A stretch of 64,000 bases of DNA from Nostoc sp. NMS8 (GTDB lineage Bacteria; Cyanobacteriota; Cyanobacteriia; Cyanobacteriales; Nostocaceae): contig NZ_JABXKK010000089.1 of NCBI RefSeq assembly GCF_017115045.1, positions 1-64,000 of the forward strand, written 5' to 3'. The notes under the pieces are model-generated. The model did not search any database, was not told the origin of the DNA, and was given only the letters and a program-made list of their open reading frames with translations. This document shows, piece by piece, positions 26,511 through 34,981 of the stretch. Made by a program: the position numbers and the translations under genes. Position 1 is the first letter of the stretch. Every line of letters starts with the position of its first letter.

Positions 26511-27816
26511 AAGTATATTTATGAATAGAAATAGAAGGAGAAAGATTTACTATACCTGCCCACAGTATCGAGTCTTTGTTTTTTAAAACTTTTAATGAGG
26601 CAACATTATGAGCATAAACTAATGTTCTCTGGAATGAACTTTCCCCAATTGCACTATCAGCCACACCAAGTGTAATTGTATATTCGCCCTCCATCAAAGG
26701 CACCTTAAACTTAAAGCAAATCTCCAGTAAAGTACCACTTTCTACTCGACCTACTTTTTTCCTCATACATAGAGTGTTGGTTTCAAAAATTACTTCACCC
26801 GTTCTTTCTCGTATTTTAAAACCAATATGAGGATCTTCAAAATACTGTAAAAATAAAACTCCTATAGAAATCTTTAATAACTGCTCACTAATTACAACTT
26901 TTATTTCTTGATCTGTTTCATCTAAAAACCTAACAAATTTTATACTTACTTCTGGTGCATTAATCACCACTTCTTGTGCTGAGTCTAAGGTTATATCTAA
27001 AAATTCTTTATTTTCCTCTGAAGTAATATAATTAGAATCTGGAAACATTTGAATTTCTACTGCTTCTGATCGTATATCTTTTTTTTGTAACAGCTTGGCT
27101 TCATATAAATCAATTACTTGCCTTGGTTTAGCATCCAACACTAAATTTCCTGCTTCCATCAATAAAGCTCTGTCACAGATTTTATGTATAACAGACGAGT
27201 CATGGGAAACAAATAAAAGTGTTGTTCCCATACGTGTTAGATTTCTAATTCGCTCAAAACATTTCTGCTGAAAGTAAATATCTCCAACTGCTAGTGCTTC
27301 ATCTACAATTAGAATGTCAGGATTAACACTTACTGCAACTGCAAATGCTAATCTCACGAACATACCACTTGAATAAGTTTTAACAGGCTGATCGATAAAA
27401 TCTCCGATATCAGCAAATTCCACTATCTCATTGTATTTGGCTTCGATTTCTTCACGACTTAACCCTAAAATTTGTCCATTGAAAAATACATTTTGTCTTC
27501 CAGTAAATTCAGGATTAAATCCGCTGCCTAGTTCTAGTAAAGCTGAAACTCTGCCGTGAAGCCATACATCTCCTGTAGTTGCTGTCAAGGTTCTAGCAAT
27601 GATTTGTAGTAATGTACTTTTCCCAGAACCATTTTGACCAATAATTCCTAATTTCTCTCCTTTAGTAATTTCTAAGTTAATATCCCGCAATGCCCAAAAT
27701 TCTTGAGCGTGGCTCTTACTAGGTAGTAAAGTTTCTTTGAGCCTATCTACCGGACGAGCATAACGCTTGTAGCATTTTGAGATATTCTTCAGTGAAATTA
27801 CAATCTCCTCACCCAT
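26503..27816 (-). CDS. wzt: O-antigen ABC exporter ATPase with C-terminal glycan-binding domain
   Basis: 437 aa. Residues 1-240 are an ABC ATPase of the polysaccharide-export type: Walker A GQNGSGKST (60-68), signature YSSGM (148-152), Walker B ILIVDE (168-173). Residues about 280-430 form a Wzt C-terminal beta-sandwich (IGVLFLQYFEDPHIGFKIR, FKFKVPLMEGEYTITLGVA). In E. coli O9a this domain binds the methyl-phosphate-capped chain end so that only finished polymers are exported. It pairs with wzm, 178 nt upstream, and with the methyltransferases downstream. Confidence 0.93.
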   Translation of the reverse strand: MGEEIVISLKNISKCYKRYARPVDRLKETLLPSKSHAQEFWALRDINLEITKGEKLGIIGQNGSGKSTLLQIIARTLTATTGDVWLHGRVSALLELGSGFNPEFTGRQNVFFNGQILGLSREEIEAKYNEIVEFADIGDFIDQPVKTYSSGMFVRLAFAVAVSVNPDILIVDEALAVGDIYFQQKCFERIRNLTRMGTTLLFVSHDSSVIHKICDRALLMEAGNLVLDAKPRQVIDLYEAKLLQKKDIRSEAVEIQMFPDSNYITSEENKEFLDITLDSAQEVVINAPEVSIKFVRFLDETDQEIKVVISEQLLKISIGVLFLQYFEDPHIGFKIRERTGEVIFETNTLCMRKKVGRVESGTLLEICFKFKVPLMEGEYTITLGVADSAIGESSFQRTLVYAHNVASLKVLKNKDSILWAGIVNLSPSISIHKYTYV

Positions 27817-27994
27817 AACACTGCATACTTAAACTAATAATGAATTTTACACGGTACAATTTTATCAATTAAAAATTAATTATTTTCTTCCATTATAATT
27901 TTTGCTTGTTGTTGAATTATATCGCTATCTACAATATATACAGTTTACGTTAGCATTTGCTTGTTTTAAAAGCGGCTAACTAATGAAGCCTTGA

Positions 27995-28855
27995 CTACAA
28001 CACGTCGGCAAAAGCTGGACGCAAATGCTTGTATACTGTAAAACCACAACAAAATATGATTGTTGCTATGACACAAGCAACTCCCCATTCACCCCAGTGC
28101 TTTACTTCTCCAACTAAAACTATGTCACGATAAACCTCTGCGATCGCTGCCATTGGATTTAACCAGAATACCAAACTCCGCCATTCCTCTGGAACTGCTG
28201 ATATTGGATAGACAAGCGGTGTTGCATAAAACCAAATATTTAAAATTACTCCTAAAGTTTGCGGGATATCTCGCAAAAATACAGTTAGTCCGGCTGTTAA
28301 ATAACCCAATCCTGCTGTTAGCAATAACTGTGTTAACCAGATCAAGGGTAATAGCGCCAAGCTAGTATGTAAAGTATGAGCATTGATCGCCACGAAAAAA
28401 ATCAATGCCATTAAACCAAAGGAACTCTCAATGAATGTTGACAAAATTGGCACTAGGGGTAATAAAGTTAAAGGAAATACTACCTTCTTGACTAAATTTG
28501 GTTGTCCTAGTACCGAATTAGCGGACTGCGTGAGACCACCCGTAAAAGCAATCCAAGGAAGTAAGCCTGCAAATAGCCACAAACCAAAGGTAAAATCATT
28601 TTCTGGTAAACCCTTGAGAGTAGTCAGCTTCACCTTCAACACAGTGGAAAATACATAAGTATAAATCAGTAACTGGGATAGCTGATTTAGCAAAGGCCAC
28701 AAGTTACCTAAAATAGAACCCTTGTAACGTGCCTCTAAATCCCGGCGTACTAGAGTTCTTAGTAAGTCGAACTTTACCCATAACTGTTCATCTATGGGCA
28801 AGATGCGCCTCCATCTCCCTATATTACGTACAATTCCCCGCATTGTCGGCAACAA
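27995..28855 (-). CDS. wzm: O-antigen/polysaccharide ABC exporter permease
   Basis: A 286-aa ABC-2-type permease with six predicted membrane helices. The N-terminal LRTLVRRDLEARYKGSILG is the amphipathic interface segment typical of Wzm/TagG proteins, and VILNIWFYATPLVYPISAVP is a family hallmark. It exports the lipid-linked polymer across the inner membrane with Wzt. First gene of the 20-kb minus-strand locus, so the main promoter should lie between 28856 and 29216. Confidence 0.93.
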   Translation of the reverse strand: MLPTMRGIVRNIGRWRRILPIDEQLWVKFDLLRTLVRRDLEARYKGSILGNLWPLLNQLSQLLIYTYVFSTVLKVKLTTLKGLPENDFTFGLWLFAGLLPWIAFTGGLTQSANSVLGQPNLVKKVVFPLTLLPLVPILSTFIESSFGLMALIFFVAINAHTLHTSLALLPLIWLTQLLLTAGLGYLTAGLTVFLRDIPQTLGVILNIWFYATPLVYPISAVPEEWRSLVFWLNPMAAIAEVYRDIVLVGEVKHWGEWGVACVIATIIFCCGFTVYKHLRPAFADVL

Positions 28856-29216
28856 TTTTTGCTTCCTCGCTTACTACTCACTATCCGCTCACCTAATTGC
28901 TCTCACTGAAGCTTATTATATTTATGAAAGTTCTCAGGGACTTTCAAATAGAAAAAATTCCAACTACTTCTTGTGAGGTGCGTATCTTACCCGCATTTGG
29001 TGTAAACGTGGGTAGGCAGGATGCCCACCTTATAAGATTGGATAATTTATTTGTTGGAAATCTCTTCAGTGCTTTTAGAATCTATCATCACTAGAAAATT
29101 GTATCCAAATTATCTTGGCGATTATACAATAAATAGGATCTTGTCAAGTGTATTTTTACTACAAATATAACGTCTGTTTGTCAGGCTCCTTCTTTGTTAA
29201 AGATGTGAGTTTTTGC
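28856..29216. other. Intergenic region upstream of the polysaccharide locus
   Basis: About 360 bp without a gene; the likely site of the wzm promoter (minus). Positions 28990-29031 contain tacccgcatttggtgtaaac/gtgggta and gtgggtaggcaggatgccc segments that can form hairpins and look like a dispersed repeat. Several short plus-strand ORFs here have no coding support. Confidence 0.5.
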
Positions 29217-29999
29217 TTAACTCAACTTATCTGGATCAATTCCTTGCGATCGCAAATATTCTGCTAATCGATCAGCCCGTTGATGTTCCTGTTCAGCCCG
29301 TTGGCGTTCCTGTTCTGCTTGTTCTCTTTGAGTCGGCACCCAACCCGCAGAATTATACCAACGCAACCACAAACCTGTTGTCTGCTGGTAAGAACCTTGC
29401 CAAAGACCTAATCCTAGCTCTAACTCTGCCAAAAAGAAGCGGTTCTCTGATAAAGATATTGCCTCGTAGCGAGTACCACTGAGTTTAAAGGCACGCAAAT
29501 GGTTTTCATAGCGGTCATAGATAACGTAGTAGGGAACCCGTAAAATCTGTTCATATACTTCCCACTTCGTTGGGGGTCGGTTTACTTCCCGCAGTGTTTT
29601 TCCTAAGTCTTCTTGTTCTGTACCAGGTGAAAGCAATTCAACTACTAAAAATGGATCAATTCCTTCTTGCCAAATGACGTAACTTAAGCGTAGGTCTTGC
29701 TGTTGGCTAGCACTAGGTAATCCTAAAACCATGTACCAATCAGGACGCTTGTACCACAAAGGATGACGGGGATCGTAGTAAAGATTTAAGTCGCTAGCAA
29801 GCAAAATTTCCTCAGATGGATAAGTCAGAGGTTGACAAGTCTCACTTAGCAAATCCGCCTGAATCCGGTGAAATTCATCTGGCAAACCTGATTCCCCCAC
29901 TAATTCACTGGGTAAATCATACATCGTAGGCATTGTTTCTCGTGGCGGACGGGGTGGATCTGTTTGATACATGACTACTACCTGTGTTGCTGAACTCAA
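29217..29999 (-). CDS. Uma2-family (DUF820) protein with charged repeat tail
   Basis: 260 aa. The central region has the PD-(D/E)XK nuclease-like Uma2 core: KRPDWYMVLG, PFLVVELLSPGTEQEDLGK, YEQILRVPYYVIYDRYENHLRAF. The tail (from about 225) is a Gln/Glu/Arg heptad run, REQAEQERQRAEQEHQRADR, then LAEYLRSQGIDPDKL, usual in cyanobacterial members, and corresponds to short DNA repeats near 29270-29325. The family is highly expanded in cyanobacteria; the function is unknown, sometimes called a putative restriction endonuclease. An alternative start at Met10 (29972) is possible. Confidence 0.85.
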   Translation of the reverse strand: MSSATQVVVMYQTDPPRPPRETMPTMYDLPSELVGESGLPDEFHRIQADLLSETCQPLTYPSEEILLASDLNLYYDPRHPLWYKRPDWYMVLGLPSASQQQDLRLSYVIWQEGIDPFLVVELLSPGTEQEDLGKTLREVNRPPTKWEVYEQILRVPYYVIYDRYENHLRAFKLSGTRYEAISLSENRFFLAELELGLGLWQGSYQQTTGLWLRWYNSAGWVPTQREQAEQERQRAEQEHQRADRLAEYLRSQGIDPDKLS

Positions 30000-30225
30000 G
30001 CTATCTGAAACAACTCTCTCCGATTTTTGACGACAATCAGCTTTGCGTCTAGACGAATTTTCCGCTAGCGATCGCTATCGTTGTTGTTATAACCATCACT
30101 GAACCTCAGAAGTCATTAGTCATTTACTATTCTCCCTCATCTTCCTCATCTCCCACTGAATTTGTGAGAGCAGAGTCACGGATTCCGCTACACTGAGACT
30201 TGGTTTATCTGAATTGTAATCAGGC

Positions 30226-30417
30226 ATGAAAATCGGACAAAAGGTTAAAGTCTATCGTTTGCGCGATCGCGTTTCTCCCCCAGTTGTAAAAAAACTCGGA
30301 CAAGTGGGTATTATCCAAGGCTACAAAGTCACCGATGGTGGTGGGATCGGTGTAGTGGTGCTGTTTGACGATAATTATTCCACTTGGTTTTTTGAAGATG
30401 AAATCAAAGCTGTGTAA
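30226..30417 (+). CDS. DUF2862 small cyanobacterial protein
   Basis: A 63-aa protein beginning MKIGQKVKVYRLRDRV and ending STWFFEDEIKAV, matching the short SH3-like DUF2862 family that is confined to cyanobacteria and some plastid lineages. Function unknown. It lies 119 nt before the Get3d gene on the same strand, a possible cotranscript. Confidence 0.8.
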   Translation: MKIGQKVKVYRLRDRVSPPVVKKLGQVGIIQGYKVTDGGGIGVVVLFDDNYSTWFFEDEIKAV

Positions 30418-30536
30418 TAGTAAAAAACTCAGATTCAAGTTTTTTTTGGTATCTGAAATTTCAAGACAGGTTGAGAGTCTTTGTTGAGTGTTAAGTTGGA
30501 GTTGAAAAGATCGGCGGTGAAAATAGGAATCAACTA

Positions 30537-31637
30537 ATGGCTCTAATATTGACATTTTTGGGCAAAGGCGGCACCGCTCGTACCAAAATTGCGATCGCCG
30601 CCGCCAAATTATTGGCAAGTCAAGGCAAGCGCGTACTCCTAGCAGGACAAGCAGAACCAACCTTGCAAATCCTGCTGGGCACTCCCATTGCTGCCGATCC
30701 TCAGGAAATCGCTCCCAATTTACAAGTAGTCCAGTTTCAAGCATCTGTACTATTAGAACGCAACTGGGACGAAGTGAAGAAACTTGAGGCGCAATATCTC
30801 CGCACACCCATCTTCAAAGACGTTTTTGGTCAAGAACTGGTAGTATTGCCGGGGATGGATAACGCCTTGGCACTGAATTCTATCCGCGAATATGATGCCA
30901 GTGGGAAATATGATGCGATCGTCTACGATGGCACGGGCGATTCTTTAACGCTGCGAATGTTGGGTTTGCCAGAGTCTCTGAGTTGGTATGTCCGGCGATT
31001 TCGGCAATTATTTGTCAACTCCGATTTGGGGAAGACAATTACTGAATCACCTTTGATTCAACCGCTGATTAGCAGTTTTTTCAATATTAACTGGACAGCA
31101 GATAACTTTGCCGCTCCCACTAACCAAGTCAATAATTTCTTAGAAAAGGGGAGAGCCGCTCTAGCTGATCCCAAGCGTCTCGTTGCTTTCTTAGTAACTA
31201 CAGAAGATCCGATTGAGGTCGCAAATGCTCGTTATTTATGGGGTAGCGCTCAACAAATCGGTTTAACTGTTGGTGGTGTTCTGCTTGTGTCTAGGGAGAC
31301 AACTGGGAACCTGTCAGAGGAATTTATACCCCTACCTGTAAGCGTCATTCCCGACTCACCTACAGGTGATTGGCAACCACTGATAGACGCTCTACCAAAC
31401 TTTGAAGCCCAAGCTTTACAGGCTCCCAAACCGATTGAAATAGACGTTCACAATCGTCAAGTACGCTTATTCTTGCCAGGATTTGACAAAAAGCAGGTCA
31501 AACTTACCCAATATGGGCCAGAAGTCACGGTAGAAGCAGGAGATCAGCGGCGCAATATTCCCTTACCCCCGGCTCTGAGTGGCAGACTCGTTGCTGGAGC
31601 AAAGTTTCAGAATAATTATTTGATAATTTCGTTTTAA
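30537..31637 (+). CDS. Get3d-type ArsA/Get3 ATPase homologue with alpha-crystallin domain
   Basis: 366 aa. It opens with an ArsA/Get3-like P-loop strand (ALILTFLGKGGTART, P-loop about 9-17), but the canonical GKGGVGKT/S is altered to GKGGTARTK, so the usual invariant Lys is replaced. VLPGMDNALALNSIREY and IVYDGTGDSLTLRMLGLPE correspond to the switch regions. Residues about 290-366 (IDVHNRQVRLFLPGFDKKQVKL...) are an alpha-crystallin/Hsp20-like domain. This matches the cyanobacterial/plastid Get3d architecture. The role is unproven; a chaperone or membrane-targeting function is expected. chlG follows 92 nt downstream. Confidence 0.88.
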   Translation: MALILTFLGKGGTARTKIAIAAAKLLASQGKRVLLAGQAEPTLQILLGTPIAADPQEIAPNLQVVQFQASVLLERNWDEVKKLEAQYLRTPIFKDVFGQELVVLPGMDNALALNSIREYDASGKYDAIVYDGTGDSLTLRMLGLPESLSWYVRRFRQLFVNSDLGKTITESPLIQPLISSFFNINWTADNFAAPTNQVNNFLEKGRAALADPKRLVAFLVTTEDPIEVANARYLWGSAQQIGLTVGGVLLVSRETTGNLSEEFIPLPVSVIPDSPTGDWQPLIDALPNFEAQALQAPKPIEIDVHNRQVRLFLPGFDKKQVKLTQYGPEVTVEAGDQRRNIPLPPALSGRLVAGAKFQNNYLIISF

Positions 31638-31655
31638 TTTAGTTAGGAGTTAGGA

Positions 31656-31710
31656 GTGACGAGTTAGGAATAAAACAATAATTCATAACTTTTAACTCCT
31701 AACTCCTCAC
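31656..31710. repeat. Hairpin of inverted TTAGGAG heptamers between get3d-type gene and chlG
   Basis: GTGACGAGTTAGGA (31656-31669) pairs with TCCTAACTCCTCAC (31697-31710) at 13 of 14 positions. The arms are built from the TTAGGAG repeat unit and followed by tctaaaaaaa. It may act as a processing or attenuation hairpin between the two genes, or simply be repeat DNA. Confidence 0.6.
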
Positions 31711-31729
31711 TCTAAAAAAAATACGCTTT

Positions 31730-32776
31730 ATGTCAGAATCAACTCCCATTACCCCAGACCCTAACCCGTCTGAAGCACTAGACTCAGTGGCAATTAATCC
31801 CAGTGAGCAAGCAACAGCAACGAGCGATCGCAGTGCGAAAACTAGGCAGCTGTTGGGGATGAAAGGTGCATCTGCTGGGGAAACTTCAATCTGGAAAATT
31901 CGTTTACAGCTAATGAAGCCGATTACCTGGATTCCCCTAATTTGGGGCGTAGTCTGTGGTGCGGCTTCTTCTGGTAACTATACTTGGACGCTGGAAAATG
32001 TCTTGAAGGTAGCAGCCTGTATGTTACTGGCTGGGCCGTTGATGACAGGTTACACCCAAATCCTCAATGATTATTACGATCGCGAAATCGATGCCATCAA
32101 TGAACCCTATCGCCCCATCCCCTCTGGGGCAATTCCCCTACCCCAGGTAATTATTCAGATTTGGGTATTACTGATTGCTGGTCTTGGTTTAGCATTTGTG
32201 CTTGATGTGTGGTCTGGTCATGAATTCCCGACAATTACAGCGATCGCGATTATCGGTTCTTTCATCGCTTACATTTATTCTGCACCTCCCCTGAAACTCA
32301 AGCAAAACGGCTGGCTAGGTAGCTATGCCTTGGGTGCAAGCTATATCACCCTACCTTGGTCTACAGGACACGCTTTGTTTGGTGAACTGAATTCTACAAT
32401 TATAATTTTGACAATGTTCTACAGCTTGGCTGGATTGGGTATTGCCATTGTTAATGATTTTAAGAGTGTAGAAGGCGATCGCCAGTTAGGATTAAATTCA
32501 CTACCTGTAATGTTTGGCATCACCACTGCGGCATGGATTTGTGTAGTAACGATTGATGTCTTTCAAGGATTGATCGCAGCTTATCTCGTCAGCATCCATG
32601 AAAATTTGTATGCAACAATACTAATACTCTTAATCATTCCGCAAATCACCTTACAGGATATGTATTTCCTGCGCGACCCCGTGAAGAATGATGTTAAGTA
32701 CCAAGCCAGTGCCCAACCGTTTCTTGTTCTAGGAATGCTCGTCACTGGTTTAGCGCTGGGTCATTCTGGCATTTAA
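31730..32776 (+). CDS. chlG: Chlorophyll synthase
   Basis: A 348-aa polytopic UbiA-family prenyltransferase that esterifies chlorophyllide with geranylgeranyl or phytyl diphosphate in the last step of chlorophyll a synthesis. The first Asp-rich motif NDYYDREID is at 113-121 and the second NDFKSVEGD at 242-250; RQLLGMKGA and APPLKLKQNGWLG are ChlG hallmarks. Thylakoid membrane. It follows the Get3d gene and precedes a small Cys-rich membrane protein, all on the plus strand. Confidence 0.97.
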   Translation: MSESTPITPDPNPSEALDSVAINPSEQATATSDRSAKTRQLLGMKGASAGETSIWKIRLQLMKPITWIPLIWGVVCGAASSGNYTWTLENVLKVAACMLLAGPLMTGYTQILNDYYDREIDAINEPYRPIPSGAIPLPQVIIQIWVLLIAGLGLAFVLDVWSGHEFPTITAIAIIGSFIAYIYSAPPLKLKQNGWLGSYALGASYITLPWSTGHALFGELNSTIIILTMFYSLAGLGIAIVNDFKSVEGDRQLGLNSLPVMFGITTAAWICVVTIDVFQGLIAAYLVSIHENLYATILILLIIPQITLQDMYFLRDPVKNDVKYQASAQPFLVLGMLVTGLALGHSGI

Positions 32777-32805
32777 TATACTTATCAGTAGAGTTATGAA
32801 TTAGG

Positions 32806-32838
32806 AGTTAGGAGTTAATATACTTTTAACTCCTAATT
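32806..32838. repeat. Inverted TTAGGAG hairpin after chlG
   Basis: GTTAGGAGTTAA and TTAACTCCTAAT form a 12- to 13-bp stem with a 7-nt loop (tatactt). It is the same kind of repeat hairpin as at 31656-31710 and lies between chlG and the next gene. Confidence 0.6.
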
Positions 32839-32854
32839 TGTATCAGAAAATGCC

Positions 32855-33142
32855 GTGTTAGAACTTATATCTTTCCTCATTCACGCGATTCAACCTTTAC
32901 TAATCCCAATATGCTTTATCACTGCTTGGACTGTAACTATTCTCGTTATGTTGAGTCTCTGGACGGCGGCGCGAGATAGCGTGGCTACAGCCAAACTTAT
33001 GCATCAAATCCCCTGTACTGGTTGCCAATTCTTTACTGACAATTACCGCCTTAAATGTACTGTACGCCCATCTATTGCCAACACAGAAGAAGCGATTAAT
33101 TGTTTGGACTATCAACCGAAGACGAACCCCTATCTGTATTAA
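32855..33142 (+). CDS. Small membrane protein with four conserved-looking cysteines
   Basis: 95 aa from a GTG start. One or two hydrophobic helices (about 5-37) are followed by a soluble domain with Cys54, Cys57, Cys68 and Cys83 (PCTGCQFFTDNYRLKCTV...INCLDY). The CxxC plus two further Cys suggests a metal or redox site. I believe it to be a conserved cyanobacterial hypothetical family, but cannot name it. Its position directly after chlG suggests a role in pigment or thylakoid assembly (inference). No upstream ATG fits. Confidence 0.75.
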   Translation: MLELISFLIHAIQPLLIPICFITAWTVTILVMLSLWTAARDSVATAKLMHQIPCTGCQFFTDNYRLKCTVRPSIANTEEAINCLDYQPKTNPYLY

Positions 33143-33202
33143 CGAGCGGGGATTGGGGGCTAGGGATTGGGAGAGAGTTTCCGCAATATTCAATAACTAT
33201 AA

Positions 33203-34159
33203 CTATTCACTAATATCCAGCAATATCTTTAAAACACCGCGACTCTGAGCGTGTTCAAAAGCCGCAAGCCCTTCAATGAGGGGGTAGGTGGCATGAATCA
33301 GGGGTTGCACGTCAACTTGTCCTGTGGCTAGTAGCTGGAGGGCTGGGGGGAAGGGGCCACAACGGGAGCCGATGAGGGTAATTTCATCCACTACTAATGA
33401 AGAAACATCTAGGCTGAGGTTGCCAGCATAAGTACTTTTAAGTACTAGTGTACCACGGGGACGTAGGGCGCGGCGGGCGATCGCAAATCCTTCTGGGTTG
33501 CCAGTACATTCTACTGAGATATCGAAATATCCATCTGTAACAGCGTCGGCTAGACTCGTTTTTATCGCCCGCGCTTCTAAGTTAGCGAGTTTTTCTCGAT
33601 GACGCCCCACAGCTAAAAGTTCACAGCCAGTTAAAGCTAGTGTTTGGGCTACTAACTGCCCTAGTTTGCCATCTCCAACCACTAGCACGCGATCGTTTGG
33701 ACGCAATTGCACTTGCTGCTGAATTTCTAAAGCTGCTGCTATCGGTTCTGTAAATGTTGCTACTTCTGTTGGTACATTATCAGGTACGGGATGCAGATTC
33801 TCTATCGGCAAACAGAGATATTCACCAAAAGCACCGTTGCGGTTGACAATGCCCAGAACTGTACGATTTTCGCAGTGAGTTGGTTGTCCGCTACGACAAA
33901 ACCGACAATGCCCACACACAGCATTGATTTCTCCAACTACGCGTTGATTAACTAAGTGTTCTGGCCCTTGTTCGACAACGCCGACAAATTCATGCCCCAA
34001 AATACCAGTGTAGGGATAGTAGCCTCTGAGTAGTTCCAGGTCAGTATTACAAATACCTGCACGCAAGACGCGTACCAAGGCTTCTCCCGGTGGCGGTTCA
34101 GGAATGGAAATATCCGTGCGTAGCTGCAACTGGTTATTTTCAAGCCAAAGTCCTTTCAT
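33203..34159 (-). CDS. Zinc-dependent alcohol dehydrogenase (MDR family)
   Basis: 318 aa, medium-chain dehydrogenase fold. AGICNTDLELLRGYYPY and GILGHEFVGVV give catalytic-zinc ligands (Cys, His-Glu), CGHCRFCRSGQPTHC is the four-Cys structural zinc loop, and VLVVGDGKLGQLVAQTL is the nucleotide-binding glycine motif. Substrate unknown; threonine- or sorbitol-dehydrogenase-like enzymes share this layout. It is convergent with the 95-aa gene (60 nt apart). Confidence 0.9.
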   Translation of the reverse strand: MKGLWLENNQLQLRTDISIPEPPPGEALVRVLRAGICNTDLELLRGYYPYTGILGHEFVGVVEQGPEHLVNQRVVGEINAVCGHCRFCRSGQPTHCENRTVLGIVNRNGAFGEYLCLPIENLHPVPDNVPTEVATFTEPIAAALEIQQQVQLRPNDRVLVVGDGKLGQLVAQTLALTGCELLAVGRHREKLANLEARAIKTSLADAVTDGYFDISVECTGNPEGFAIARRALRPRGTLVLKSTYAGNLSLDVSSLVVDEITLIGSRCGPFPPALQLLATGQVDVQPLIHATYPLIEGLAAFEHAQSRGVLKILLDISE

Positions 34160-34189
34160 TTTTCTTCACGTCCTTTGCTTTATATTTTG

Positions 34190-34762
34190 TCATGTCTCTG
34201 TAGTAGGTATTTCTTTAATTTTGGTTACATCAACTTTGCTTAACCAAGTAACCAAGTCTTCTGAGTCAAGTGCAATTTCGCTTCCTAAGGTTTTGATATA
34301 AAGAAGTCCGTCACTAATAATTAAATCTCGGATTGGATACCACGAATCTCGTGTTCTAATCAGCAGTTCTAACGGAATCCCTGGTCTGGAAGTATACTTA
34401 CGATATTTCCACCAAGCTCGCCATAGAATGACACATTTAGTACAGTTCATCTGATAGCCTTTGGGAACTTCGCAGTATTGATACTGATAGAAACCCCGAC
34501 TATCTACTTCTCCTTTGAGGATATAACTATATTCTGCTAATGCCTGATTTATCAATTCCCACTGGGTTGATTTTGGAGAAATCGAGAATTCAGATAAGGT
34601 ATTAGATAGTTGAACAGTGGCAATTACGCCTTCAGATTTCGCTGTCAGTTGGTTGGTTTTATAAACTGTTTGCGCTGTCAAAGCAGGATTTGACAACAAA
34701 ACGTCTTTTTTCTGAATAGAGTTTTGCACAAACTCTCGAATTAAAGCTAGATTAGACAACAT
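34190..34762 (-). CDS. Conserved hypothetical protein
   Basis: 190 aa, soluble, no signal peptide. I do not recognise a family. Visible features are a pair of Cys (MNCTKCVILWRAWWKYRKY) next to a Trp/Arg-rich patch, and an acidic C-terminal part with LALDSEDLVTWLSKVD-like helices. It starts 31 nt upstream of the alcohol dehydrogenase start and could be cotranscribed with it. Codon use resembles the neighbours, so it is probably a real gene. Confidence 0.7.
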   Translation of the reverse strand: MLSNLALIREFVQNSIQKKDVLLSNPALTAQTVYKTNQLTAKSEGVIATVQLSNTLSEFSISPKSTQWELINQALAEYSYILKGEVDSRGFYQYQYCEVPKGYQMNCTKCVILWRAWWKYRKYTSRPGIPLELLIRTRDSWYPIRDLIISDGLLYIKTLGSEIALDSEDLVTWLSKVDVTKIKEIPTTET

Positions 34763-34784
34763 AAAAATTTTTTATACTAAATTA

Positions 34785-34834
34785 ACCAGTGTAATGAAAG
34801 ACACAACACTACTTAAATTAATAACTACACTGGT
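34785..34834. promoter_or_regulatory. Inverted repeat upstream of the 190-aa gene
   Basis: ACCAGTGTA (34785-34793) and TACACTGGT (34826-34834) are perfect inverted copies 32 bp apart, 23 bp upstream of the minus-strand start at 34762. They could be a two-half-site operator or a 5'UTR stem. No regulator is identified. Confidence 0.4.
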
Positions 34835-34981
34835 TTTGCACTTAAATCAGGATTATTACCAGCTTTATTTATACTAGATTCTTTGTTTGACTAGGGTTTT
34901 GTTAAGTTTAATATCGAGATGGCACAGTCCACTAGTCTGGTTGACAAAATTACTACTATTTACAGGTCTGTAAGCAGCAAA

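Noticed and set aside
30220..30807. 195-aa minus-strand ORF
   Set aside because: It is antisense to the DUF2862 and Get3d genes, which have clear families; composition and lack of motifs mark it as a shadow.
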